This document shows positions 57,189 to 64,000 of a stretch of 64,000 bases of DNA, piece after piece. Position 1 is the stretch's first letter; each line of letters starts with the position of its first letter. The position numbers and the translations under genes were made by a program. Below the pieces are notes generated by a model. The model was given only the letters and a program-made list of their open reading frames with translations, did not search any database and was not told the origin of the DNA. Source of the DNA: Bacillus cereus (GTDB taxonomy: Bacteria; Bacillota; Bacilli; Bacillales; Bacillaceae_G). The stretch covers positions 3,845,001 to 3,909,000 of the forward strand of contig NZ_CP089518.1 in assembly GCF_025917685.1 (NCBI RefSeq), written 5' to 3'.

Positions 57189-57605
57189 CTACTTTACGAA
57201 ATAAATCCAGTGAAACAATGAGCCTATTACTTTTCCAAGTACAAGAGCAACGAGTAAAATAATAATTTTCCCCTCTACCCCTACCCGTTTCGCTAAAATA
57301 GGTAAAACGTTTAACACTTCCGTTAACGCCGCAGCTAGCATTCCAATGAATGTGCCACAAAATAACCCTAATATTACGAGCCAATATTGCGACGTTTGAA
57401 ATGTAATATTCTTCAAACTACACCAAGCCCCTGTTAAAGTACCTGTAATGACTGCCCACTCAAAATATTGAATATGCTTTCCACTTCTCGTTAATTGAGC
57501 TAAACGAGGGATTATACCAAGTACAGCTAAAAACGCGACATATCCGCTACCTACTGCAATCCCCCCAGCTAAACCAATTAAAATCACGAATCCAGACTCA
57601 ATCAT
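57189..57605 (-). CDS. spoVAB: Spore membrane protein SpoVAB
   Basis: This 138-residue membrane protein has about four helices, beginning ESGFVILIGLAGGIAVGSGYVAFLAVLGIIP and ending IIILLVALVLGKVIGSLFHWI. It is required for dipicolinic acid uptake, though its exact role is unknown. Its ATG overlaps the end of spoVAA by eight bases, so the two are coupled. The length fits the family. Confidence 0.92.
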   Translation of the reverse strand: MIESGFVILIGLAGGIAVGSGYVAFLAVLGIIPRLAQLTRSGKHIQYFEWAVITGTLTGAWCSLKNITFQTSQYWLVILGLFCGTFIGMLAAALTEVLNVLPILAKRVGVEGKIIILLVALVLGKVIGSLFHWIYFVK

Positions 57606-58218
57606 CGGTAAGCTGTTTCATATTATCCTTGTTTTCATGAACAATTACATATTGATCAAGCGACTGTTGATATTGAAACATCTCAACTTCTAACGGACTA
57701 GGCTCTTCATTAATTCGCTTTTGAAATACATGATTAAAAAATAAAACCATACCTAACCCAAGACCTAATGAATAAGGAATTTGAAATAAAAGTGGTTGCG
57801 CCTTAAATTCTCCAGTAATCATGTAATATAACCGTTGGTGTACTTGTTGCATGCTTACATCTTCATGAAAATAAATAATTGCAAGTGCTGCTCCAATGAA
57901 GAGTAACAACCATACAAGTCCGAAGAAAACCGGATGCACTTTCTTTTTTTCATATATAATTTCAACAAGAGTTTGTCCAGAACCAAGTAAATTAATTTGT
58001 AAGTGAGCCGCTTTTTGTTGAACAATCTCAATCACTTTCATAACATCAATTACAACATGTGTTTTATCATGCGCTGTTATTTTGTAAATTATCTCATTTT
58101 GTAACGACTCAACTACCAAAGAATCTCCAGCAAGTTGAGCAACATCGCTCAGTTTTACTTCATACGTAGGAGACACTTTTAATCGATTGCGCATTTTAAT
58201 ATAAATCGTTTGTTCCAA
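57598..58218 (-). CDS. spoVAA: Spore protein SpoVAA
   Basis: This 206-residue protein has an N-terminal soluble half (MEQTIYIKMRNRLKVSPTYE, VKLSDVAQLAGDSLVVESLQNEIIYKI) and two membrane helices in the C-terminal half (GLVWLLLFIGAALAIIYF, LLFQIPYSLGLGLGMVLFF). The start is TTG with AAGGGGTGA upstream. It heads the operon spoVAA-AB-AC-AD-AEB-AEA-AF. A SigG-type promoter lies upstream, which fits expression in the forespore. Confidence 0.92.
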   Translation of the reverse strand: MEQTIYIKMRNRLKVSPTYEVKLSDVAQLAGDSLVVESLQNEIIYKITAHDKTHVVIDVMKVIEIVQQKAAHLQINLLGSGQTLVEIIYEKKKVHPVFFGLVWLLLFIGAALAIIYFHEDVSMQQVHQRLYYMITGEFKAQPLLFQIPYSLGLGLGMVLFFNHVFQKRINEEPSPLEVEMFQYQQSLDQYVIVHENKDNMKQLTDD

Positions 58219-58252
58219 TTTTCATTCACCCCTTCACTCTTCCTCGTAGTTG

Positions 58253-58283
58253 TAGTATGGTTATTGGAATTTTTTCTAATACA
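58253..58283 (-). promoter_or_regulatory. Candidate SigG promoter of the spoVA operon
   Basis: On the minus strand TGTATT (58283-58278), an 18-base spacer and CATACTA (58259-58253) agree with the SigG/SigF consensus (TGnATA, N17-18, CATnnTA). It lies 35 bases before the spoVAA start. Confidence 0.65.
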
Positions 58284-58295
58284 ATTTTTTCATAA

Positions 58296-58330
58296 AAAAA
58301 CATCTGTACCGTTTTGGTACAGATGTTTTT
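58296..58330 (-). terminator. Terminator after metS
   Basis: AAAAACATCTGTACC and GGTACAGATGTTTTT form a perfect 15-bp stem around five bases, just past the metS stop. Confidence 0.9.
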
Positions 58331-58333
58331 CTG

Positions 58334-58432
58334 CTAAGCCTTTTTCTTAAATAAATTTGCAATGCTTAATGCGAGCCCTCCCCAAATGACTACCATACCT
58401 ATAACCATCATCATAATCGCTGATCCGCTCAT
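58334..58432 (-). CDS. metS: MetS small subunit of the methionine/alanine importer (32 aa)
   Basis: The 32-residue product begins MSGSAIMMMVIGMVVIWGGL and ends with ALSIANLFKKKA: one membrane helix and a basic tail. It matches MetS, the small subunit needed with MetP in Corynebacterium. Its ATG overlaps the stop of the large subunit (TGATG), which couples translation. A second ATG directly before gives one more Met; the downstream one has better spacing to GAGGTG. It is too short for usual gene-finding limits. Confidence 0.85.
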   Translation of the reverse strand: MSGSAIMMMVIGMVVIWGGLALSIANLFKKKA

Positions 58433-59958
58433 CATGAAACACCTCGATCCTTCCATTCTTTTTCAAGCTGGGCAGAGTCTGAATGTATTTGTGCATTCCA
58501 TTTCTTCAGACTAATGACTAGTGCAACTATAAGAAATGCTGCTGCAATTGACCAACCATACGTTACAACAAACTCGGTTGGATAATCTCCGTAGTTCTTT
58601 TTAATATTTTGGATTGTGCCATCAATTAACATATACCCTAACATAAGCGGGGTAATAACGAGTAAACTCACTCTCCAAAACGTCCCTAACTTTATATCAG
58701 ATACAAAGTTTGCGTGATTTTGATAAACTGGTAAACGGCGCAAGATAAGGCCTATTACAACTACTTCAGCTAGTGCAATTGTAATCAACCCAAAATTGTT
58801 AGCGAAATAATCAACAACGTCTAAGAACATAAGTCCACCACGCGTTGCAAAAACAAGAGAAACTAACACGAGAAGTGTTCCCATAATTCCAATCGTCTTT
58901 GGACGACTCAAGCTGAATTTTTCAGATACAGCAGCAAAGCATACTTCCGCAAGTGAAATGAGTGATGTAATTCCAGCAACGGTTAAAGATAAGAAAAATA
59001 ATACTCCAAATAACGGTGACATCGGTAGTTCATTAATAATTTGCGGGAATACTACGAACGCAAGTCCCACACCAGCACTAGCTACTTTATCAACCGGTAC
59101 CCCCATGTTATTCGCCATAAATCCAAGCGCTGCAAAGACCCCAATACCTGCTAATAATTCAAATCCTGAATTTGCAAATCCAGTAATAAAAGCATTATTT
59201 GTTGTATCTGAGTTTTTCGGTAAATAACTAGAATACGTAATCATAATTCCGAATGCTAAAGATAAACTAAAGAAAATTTGTCCATAAGCAGCAAGCCATA
59301 CTTTCCCATCAAAAATACGACTCCAATCTGGTTTAAAGAATGCATCTAATCCTTGCATCGCACCTTCCATCGTCACTGCACGAACAACGATAATAAGAAA
59401 CATAACAACTAATAACGGAATAAAAATGCGGTTAACAACTTCGATTCCTTTCTTAACGCCTTTAAATGCAACACCAAGTACAATAATCCAAACGAGCGCT
59501 AATGGAATTAATACTTCCGGTACAAGCCCTCCAAACTGCCCTGGCTTATCTGCAACATGTAAATATTCTTTAAATAAAAATGATTCCGTGTCTTTCCCCC
59601 ATGCTCCAGTAATCGCAAAGTACGTATACGAAATAGACCAAGCAATAATTACTGCATAATATGTTGAAACGATAAATGTTACACACATTTGCCACCATCC
59701 AATAAATTCAGCACGTGGATGAATACGGAAGAATGTAAGTGGTGCCGAACCACGATGACGATGCCCAAGAGCAAACTCGAATGCTAATAATGAAATACCA
59801 GTTGTTAATAATGCGAATAAGTACGGTAAAAAGAATGCGCCTCCTCCGTTTTCATACGCTGTATAAGGAAAACGCCATATGTTTCCTAATCCAACGGCAG
59901 AGCCGATCGCTGCGAAAATAAATCCAGCCCTCGTTCCCCATTGTTGCCTCGTTTCCAT
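58432..59958 (-). CDS. metP: Sodium-dependent amino-acid transporter (NSS family, MetP-like)
   Basis: This neurotransmitter:sodium symporter of 508 residues has eleven to twelve membrane helices. The first two carry the sodium and substrate site: GFIFAAIGSAVGLGNIWRFPYTAYENGGGAFFLPY. Further motifs are SYTYFAITGAWGKD and AYGQIFFSLSLAFGIMITYSSYL. It probably imports methionine or alanine, judged mainly from the coupled metS gene. The ATG follows GGGGGAAGG. It is not related to the sporulation genes on either side. Confidence 0.87.
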   Translation of the reverse strand: METRQQWGTRAGFIFAAIGSAVGLGNIWRFPYTAYENGGGAFFLPYLFALLTTGISLLAFEFALGHRHRGSAPLTFFRIHPRAEFIGWWQMCVTFIVSTYYAVIIAWSISYTYFAITGAWGKDTESFLFKEYLHVADKPGQFGGLVPEVLIPLALVWIIVLGVAFKGVKKGIEVVNRIFIPLLVVMFLIIVVRAVTMEGAMQGLDAFFKPDWSRIFDGKVWLAAYGQIFFSLSLAFGIMITYSSYLPKNSDTTNNAFITGFANSGFELLAGIGVFAALGFMANNMGVPVDKVASAGVGLAFVVFPQIINELPMSPLFGVLFFLSLTVAGITSLISLAEVCFAAVSEKFSLSRPKTIGIMGTLLVLVSLVFATRGGLMFLDVVDYFANNFGLITIALAEVVVIGLILRRLPVYQNHANFVSDIKLGTFWRVSLLVITPLMLGYMLIDGTIQNIKKNYGDYPTEFVVTYGWSIAAAFLIVALVISLKKWNAQIHSDSAQLEKEWKDRGVS

Positions 59959-60083
59959 GTTTCCTTCCCCCTTTGTGACAAGTTCATACTTGGATTATAT
60001 TTTAAATTAACTAAATTATCAATAAATTCTGTAAATTATTTAACAATAGTTGGAATCTTCCCCTTTTCATGACAATAAAAAAA

Positions 60084-60113
60084 ATCGAATAGATAGCTAT
60101 TCATCTATTCGAT
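60084..60113 (-). terminator. Terminator after sigF
   Basis: ATCGAATAGAT pairs with ATCTATTCGAT, followed by eight T residues on the minus strand. The stem begins in the last codons of sigF. Confidence 0.85.
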
Positions 60114-60855
60114 CTTTCATCTGTTTCAATATTTTCTTTTCCAGTCTGGAAACTTGTACTTGTGAAATGCCTATGCGCTCCGCTACTTCTGATTGGGTTT
60201 GGTCTTTATAGTAGCGCAAATACACAATTAGACGTTCTCGTTCATCCAATTCTCTAATTGCTTCTTTTAAAGCAATTTTATCAAACCATTTCGTTTCCGA
60301 TTGATCTGCAATTTGATCTAAAATAGTAATTGGATCTCCATCATTTTCATACACAGTTTCATGTATTGATGAAGGAGCACGACTCGCTTCTTGTGCCAGA
60401 ACAACTTCTTCTGGTGTTAGTTCCAGAGCCTCCGCTACTTCATTAATCGTTGGAGCCCTTCCGAACTCTTTCGAAAGCTCGTCTCTCATCTTTCGAATTT
60501 TGTTTCCTGTTTCTTTTAAGGATCTGCTTACTTTCACTGATCCATCGTCACGTAAAAATCGTTGTATTTCACCAATAATCATTGGAACTGCATATGTTGA
60601 AAATTTCACGTCGAAAGATAAATCAAATTTATCTACCGATTTTAAGAGCCCAATACATCCAATTTGAAATAAATCGTCTGGTTCGTATCCTCGATTAAGA
60701 AACCGCTGCACAACCGACCATACGAGACGCATATTACTTTGAACGATTGTATCTCTCGCTTGTTGATCTCCATCTTGACTTTTTTGAATTAACGCTTTTA
60801 GCTCGTGGTCCTTTAACTGAGGTTTCTTCTTCTCTTTTCTGACCTCTATGTCCAT
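60097..60855 (-). CDS. sigF: Forespore sigma factor SigF (SpoIIAC)
   Basis: SigF directs RNA polymerase to early forespore genes. The 252 residues show region 2 (NMRLVWSVVQRFLNRGYEPDDLFQIGCIGLLKSVDKFDLSFDVKF, with -10 recognition), region 3, and region 4 with the helix-turn-helix QSEVAERIGISQVQVSRLEKKIL. The start is MDIEVRKEKKK after AAGGAG. It is kept inactive by SpoIIAB, encoded just upstream, and it is last in the spoIIA operon. Confidence 0.96.
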   Translation of the reverse strand: MDIEVRKEKKKPQLKDHELKALIQKSQDGDQQARDTIVQSNMRLVWSVVQRFLNRGYEPDDLFQIGCIGLLKSVDKFDLSFDVKFSTYAVPMIIGEIQRFLRDDGSVKVSRSLKETGNKIRKMRDELSKEFGRAPTINEVAEALELTPEEVVLAQEASRAPSSIHETVYENDGDPITILDQIADQSETKWFDKIALKEAIRELDERERLIVYLRYYKDQTQSEVAERIGISQVQVSRLEKKILKQMKDRIDE

Positions 60856-60867
60856 TGGCTATTCTCC

Positions 60868-61308
60868 TTAATTGCATAGAGCGTTACTATTTGATAAGTA
60901 CTTTGTCAAATGGATTGTTGTCCCGAAAGATTCGTTTGAAATAACTTCTACTTCATCCATAAAATTTTCCATGATAGTAAATCCCATTCCGGAACGCTCT
61001 AATTCAGGTTTAGTTGTAAAAAGGGGTTGTCTTGCTTCATCTAAGTTAAAGATACCAATCCCTTCATCTCGAATCGTGAGTTTCACCATTGCTTCTTCCA
61101 AAATCACTGAAATATAAACAACACCTTCTGCATTTCCTTCATACCCATGAATAATTGCATTTGTAACCGCTTCTGACACAACTGTTTTAATCTCTGTTAA
61201 TTCTTCCATCGTCGGGTCTAATTGTGCAATAAAAGCAGCTACTGTAACGCGAGCGAATGATTCATTCTGACTTAACGCTGAAAATTGAAGGTTCATTTCA
61301 TTTCTCAT
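60868..61308 (-). CDS. spoIIAB: Anti-sigma factor and kinase SpoIIAB
   Basis: This GHKL-type serine kinase of 146 residues binds and holds SigF and phosphorylates SpoIIAA. ATP-binding boxes are visible: [24 protein letters not shown] (N box, [21 protein letters not shown]), [17 protein letters not shown] (G1) and [16 protein letters not shown] (G2). The ATG lies directly behind the spoIIAA stop. Release of SigF needs unphosphorylated SpoIIAA. Confidence 0.96.
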
Positions 61309-61659
61309 TTATGCCACCCCCAACGTCGCGAGCGCGTGCGCTTCACTTTCTTCTAAACGAACAATTTTGAATAGGCCTGACATTTCAAATAAACGTTTAA
61401 CAGGCGGTGAAATTGCACAAACAACCATCTCTCCACCTAATCCCTTTACATGTTTATATCGGCCTAATATAACACCTAAACCAGAACTATCCATAAATGA
61501 TAAGTTCTCCAGGCTCAAAACAATATGATGAACACCATGTGTCTCAATCATATCTGTTACTTTCGTTCGCAACTCTTCAGCAGTATGATGATCTAATTCA
61601 CCCTCCAGCCTCACACATAAGACGTCACGTTTTACTTCTAAATGCATGGAAAGACTCAC
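61309..61659 (-). CDS. spoIIAA: Anti-anti-sigma factor SpoIIAA
   Basis: This STAS-domain protein of 116 residues frees SigF from SpoIIAB when its Ser is not phosphorylated. The target Ser is in [19 protein letters not shown] (near 57). The start is GTG ([12 protein letters not shown]) after AAGGAGG, which matches the start of B. subtilis SpoIIAA. It is the first gene of spoIIAA-spoIIAB-sigF, but a message from dacF upstream can also enter it. A SigH-type promoter lies upstream. Confidence 0.96.
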
Positions 61660-61700
61660 ACGATTTCCTCCTTATGCTCAAACTTTACTCATTAACATAA

Positions 61701-61733
61701 GATTTTCGTGATATAAAATAAGAATCCTTCCTA
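61701..61733 (-). promoter_or_regulatory. Candidate SigH promoter of spoIIA
   Basis: On the minus strand GGAAGGATT and CGAAAAT, 14 bases apart, resemble the SigH consensus (RnAGGAwWW and RnnGAATww). It lies between dacF and spoIIAA, where the SigH promoter is known in B. subtilis. Confidence 0.55.
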
Positions 61734-61805
61734 CTGACAAAAGAAGAACTATTTCGTCATAATGTGAAACCGTTCAGCAATTATTCCCGTACATACGAAC
61801 AGAAA

Positions 61806-61826
61806 AGCGGCAAAATTTTTGCCGCT
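61806..61826 (-). terminator. Terminator after dacF
   Basis: AGCGGCAAA pairs with TTTGCCGCT, with TTTTCTG after it on the minus strand. It overlaps the dacF stop codon. Some read-through into spoIIAA is known for B. subtilis. Confidence 0.7.
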
Positions 61827-63015
61827 ATTTTGATGTTGAAAACATCCCAAAACTTCTTTTAAATAACTCCCACCAACTCGCTGCAGCAACATCTTCTTTC
61901 GCTACAATAGTTTGTTTTAATAAAACATCTTTATCTTTTTTAATAACAAGTGTGCCAAGCGCGTCACCTTTTTTAATCGGTGCCTTCACTTTCTTTTCAG
62001 CGATTACTTCTTGTTTTACTTTGTCCATATTTTCGCCCTTCTTCATAAGAAGAGATACGTTGTCTGACGCAACTAAATCTACTTTTTCTTTTTTCCCTTT
62101 TCCTACTTGTACAGTCTTAATTTTTTCACCACGTGTATACAATTTCTTTGTCATATATTGTCCAAACGCATAATCAAGAAGCTTCGTCACTTGATTGTTC
62201 CGTTCTTTTGATGTAGGTGCTCCCATAACAACTGAAATAACACGCATTCCATTCTTTTCAGCTGATGCAGTTAAACAATATTTCGCTTCTGTCGTAAAGC
62301 CCGTTTTCACACCATCTACTCCAGGATAAAAACGTACTAACTTATTCGTATTAACAAGCCAAAACTTCTTATCCGTATCTTCACGTAAATAGTCTTCATA
62401 TTTACCTGTGTATTTGCGAATAAGTGGATACTTCATCAATTCTCTCGCCATTATAGCCATATCATTTGCCGTGGAATAATGATCTTTTGCTGGAAGACCT
62501 GTTGGATTTTGAAAATGAGTATTTTTCAACCCTAAATCTTTCGCTTTTTTGTTCATCATATTTACAAAACCTTCTTCTGAACCAGCGATATGCTCCGCTA
62601 CTGCAACAGATGCATCATTTCCAGATGCAATGGCAATGCCCTTTAGCATTTCATTTACGGTCATCTCTTCCCCAGGTTCTAAAAAGATTTGTGATCCACC
62701 CATTGAAGCTGCGTGTTCACTTGCTCTAACTTTATCGGTCAGTTTTAGTTTTCCTTTTTCAACTTGTTCCATAATTAATAGCATTGTCATAATCTTCGTC
62801 ATACTGGCAGGTGGTAACTTTTCATTCGGATTTTTATCAAATAAAACTTTACCTGTATCTTGCTCAATTACGATTGCTGACGACGCTTGTTCCGCTAACT
62901 TCGGCGCGGTTCCTTCTGTTTTCTCCTGCTTCGTTTTCTCAGATTGTGCAAAACTAACTGAAGTACCAGAAAGCAATAACATGAAACAAACAAGTATTCC
63001 AAAAACTCGCTTCAT
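61825..63015 (-). CDS. dacF: Sporulation D-alanyl-D-alanine carboxypeptidase DacF
   Basis: This is a low-molecular-weight penicillin-binding protein of 396 residues. A signal peptide (MKRVFGILVCFMLLLSGTSVSFA) is followed by the peptidase S11 domain with SxxK in PPASMTKIMTMLL (near 70), SGND in GIAIASGNDASVAVAEHI, and KTG in GVDGVKTGFTTEAKY. The C-terminal 100 residues are the beta domain (PBP5_C-like) and a tail. In B. subtilis it is made in the forespore and trims the spore cortex peptides. The ATG follows GGAGGG. A SigF-type promoter precedes it. Confidence 0.93.
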   Translation of the reverse strand: MKRVFGILVCFMLLLSGTSVSFAQSEKTKQEKTEGTAPKLAEQASSAIVIEQDTGKVLFDKNPNEKLPPASMTKIMTMLLIMEQVEKGKLKLTDKVRASEHAASMGGSQIFLEPGEEMTVNEMLKGIAIASGNDASVAVAEHIAGSEEGFVNMMNKKAKDLGLKNTHFQNPTGLPAKDHYSTANDMAIMARELMKYPLIRKYTGKYEDYLREDTDKKFWLVNTNKLVRFYPGVDGVKTGFTTEAKYCLTASAEKNGMRVISVVMGAPTSKERNNQVTKLLDYAFGQYMTKKLYTRGEKIKTVQVGKGKKEKVDLVASDNVSLLMKKGENMDKVKQEVIAEKKVKAPIKKGDALGTLVIKKDKDVLLKQTIVAKEDVAAASWWELFKRSFGMFSTSK

Positions 63016-63041
63016 GACTAACCCTCCATTCTATATCAAAC

Positions 63042-63071
63042 CTATTTTTTCCAATTCTATAATTTTTAATA
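63042..63071 (-). promoter_or_regulatory. Candidate SigF promoter of dacF
   Basis: GTATT (63071-63067), a 15-base spacer and GGAAAAAATA (63051-63042) on the minus strand match the SigF consensus (GYATA, N15, GGnnAnAnTw). It lies 27 bases before the dacF start. Confidence 0.65.
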
Positions 63072-63121
63072 CCATATTTTTCTATTAATTTCAGTTGACA
63101 AATAAATTCATTGCCGATATT

Positions 63122-63158
63122 GTATTAAGTGTATTACACACATTAGTACACTTAATAC
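63122..63158. promoter_or_regulatory. Palindromic operator of the GntR/YtrA-type regulator
   Basis: GTATTAAGTGTA (63122-63133) and TACACTTAATAC (63147-63158) form a perfect 12-bp inverted repeat with 13 bases between. It lies just upstream of the regulator start, where YtrA-type repressors bind to control their own operon. Confidence 0.75.
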
Positions 63159-63181
63159 TCATTAGGAAGGAGACATTGCTC

Positions 63182-63601
63182 TTGCATATTCAACTTGATC
63201 CAAGAAGCAACACTCCGATATGGGAACAAATTGTTCAAAATATAAAAGAACTCGTATTGAAAAACATGCTAGCTCCAAGTGATAAGCTTCCTTCTGTACG
63301 CGAGCTCGCTTCATTGCTCGTTATAAATCCAAATACAGTTAGTAAAGCGTATCAAGAGTTAGAACGACAAGGGATTATTGAAACATTACGAGGAAAAGGA
63401 ACATTTGTATCCCAATCGATTACCCCAACATTAGACGAAAGGAAAATCGCTATGGTTGAAAAGCAATTTCATCAATTACTACTAGAAGCCTCTTATCTTG
63501 GGATTACGAAAGATAAAATTCACGATTGGATAGATTCATACTACAAAGAGATTGGAGGAACTATGGATGCTGAAAGTGACAAGCTTGAAGAAAACAATTG
63601 A
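63182..63601 (+). CDS. GntR-family regulator, YtrA subfamily (139 aa)
   Basis: This short GntR protein has a winged helix (IWEQIVQNIKELVLKNMLAPSDKLPSVRELASLLVINPNTVSKAYQELERQGIIETLRGKGTFV) and a short C-terminal dimerisation helix pair, as in YtrA. The start is TTG (MHIQLDPRSNTP) after AAGGAG at nine bases; a TTG two codons earlier is too close to it. YtrA-type proteins control ABC transporter operons and respond to cell-wall antibiotics in some species. An ABC ATPase gene overlaps its end by 35 bases. A perfect palindrome upstream is the likely operator. Confidence 0.85.
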   Translation: MHIQLDPRSNTPIWEQIVQNIKELVLKNMLAPSDKLPSVRELASLLVINPNTVSKAYQELERQGIIETLRGKGTFVSQSITPTLDERKIAMVEKQFHQLLLEASYLGITKDKIHDWIDSYYKEIGGTMDAESDKLEENN

Positions 63602-64000
63602 TAATCAAACGATTTTAGATAATGTTTCTTTCACATTGCAAAAAGGTAGTATCGTCGGATTACTCGGAAGAAACGGTGCGGGGAAAACAACTTTATTACG
63701 AACGATGGTCGGCATTTTAGACCCTGATGCAGGAACTGTTACATATGAGGATACGAATATTCACCAACATCCTGAAACGAAACAAAAAATCGTATATGTT
63801 CCGGATTCTACTAACATACTGAACGGATATACAGTGAAAGAAATTGTAAAGTTTTATAAAGCTGTTTACACAGCATTTGATGAATCCTATTTCTACGAAC
63901 TGCTAGAACGTTTCAACTTACCAAACAAGCGAATTCGTAGTTACTCAAAAGGAATGAAAGCACTACTTGCAATCATTTTAGCCGTTGCTGCAAAAGCAGA
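63567..64000 (+). CDS. ABC transporter ATPase, truncated by the window edge
   Basis: The frame starts at an ATG within the end of the regulator gene (MLKVTSLKKTIDNQTILDNV) with GGAGGA upstream and runs to the window edge, about 144 codons. It shows Walker A in GLLGRNGAGKTTLLRTMVGIL and a Q-loop region (YVPDSTNILNGYTVKEIVKFY). The signature motif is degenerate (RSYSKGMKAL). Such ATPases work with a separate permease that should follow. The overlap with the GntR gene indicates one operon. The substrate is unknown. Confidence 0.85.
   Translation, partial: MLKVTSLKKTIDNQTILDNVSFTLQKGSIVGLLGRNGAGKTTLLRTMVGILDPDAGTVTYEDTNIHQHPETKQKIVYVPDSTNILNGYTVKEIVKFYKAVYTAFDESYFYELLERFNLPNKRIRSYSKGMKALLAIILAVAAKA

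Noticed and set aside
57175..57384. 70-codon N-terminal extension of SpoVAC
   Set aside because: It overlaps spoVAB and does not resemble any SpoVAC; the inner ATG follows AGGAGG.

Overview
The window is a low-GC Firmicute chromosome segment that I assign to the Bacillus cereus group. The reasons are a 558-residue oligo-1,6-glucosidase that looks nearly identical to the B. cereus enzyme, several copies of a roughly 150-bp repeat that matches the group-specific bcr1 element and its TTTAT flanks, and dense endosporulation genes. Almost everything is core genome. I see no prophage, insertion sequence, CRISPR array, rRNA, tRNA or secondary-metabolite cluster, and no clear new multi-gene system.

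Layout. 0.3-1.8 kb: a small unknown protein and the aminotransferase PatA. 1.8-12 kb: maltose/maltodextrin module (MalR, MalG, MalF, MalE, a neopullulanase-type amylase, MalL and the MsmX-type ATPase) with several cre/MalR-like operators in the divergent promoter regions. 12-23 kb: a patchwork of an eroded SDR gene, small membrane proteins, lipoproteins, a DUF4184 protein, an AAA ATPase, thiolase, NUDIX, a small metalloprotease, a PadR-HAAS operon with operator repeats, 3-hydroxybutyrate dehydrogenase and YvrJ. All four bcr1 copies lie between 2.9 and 22.9 kb. 23-31 kb: methionine salvage, with mtnKA and mtnU on one strand and mtnE and mtnWXBD on the other, and one SAM-I riboswitch on each strand. 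31-37.4 kb: small membrane proteins, a serine hydrolase/dehydrogenase operon, a GGDEF protein, a nitroreductase and a frameshifted unknown gene. 37.4-43 kb: glcT-ptsG-ptsH-ptsI with an antiterminator leader. 43-47.6 kb: HAD phosphatase, nagA-nagB-nagR, and a secreted metallo-beta-lactamase-fold protein. 47.6-52.4 kb: scpB, scpA, yjcZ, ypuF, ribT, ppiB, ypuA. 52.4-63 kb: HAD phosphatase, the spoVA operon, the metPS transporter, and dacF-spoIIAA-spoIIAB-sigF. 63-64 kb: a GntR regulator and an ABC ATPase cut by the window edge.

How it works together. The mal proteins import maltodextrins, cut them to glucose and answer to MalR/CcpA-type operators. PtsG, HPr and EI import glucose, and GlcT controls ptsG by antitermination. 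The Nag enzymes turn N-acetylglucosamine-6-phosphate into fructose-6-phosphate. The mtn genes recycle methylthioribose to methionine under SAM control. SpoIIA/SigF starts the forespore programme, and DacF and SpoVA act later in the spore.

Points that deserve a second look: bcr1 insertions at stop codons, an internally deleted bcr1, a GA-repeat frameshift, an eroded SDR, a nonsense-split small gene, the apparent absence of ribDEAH next to ribT, a perfect palindrome across the ptsG -10 box, and several unassigned operators.
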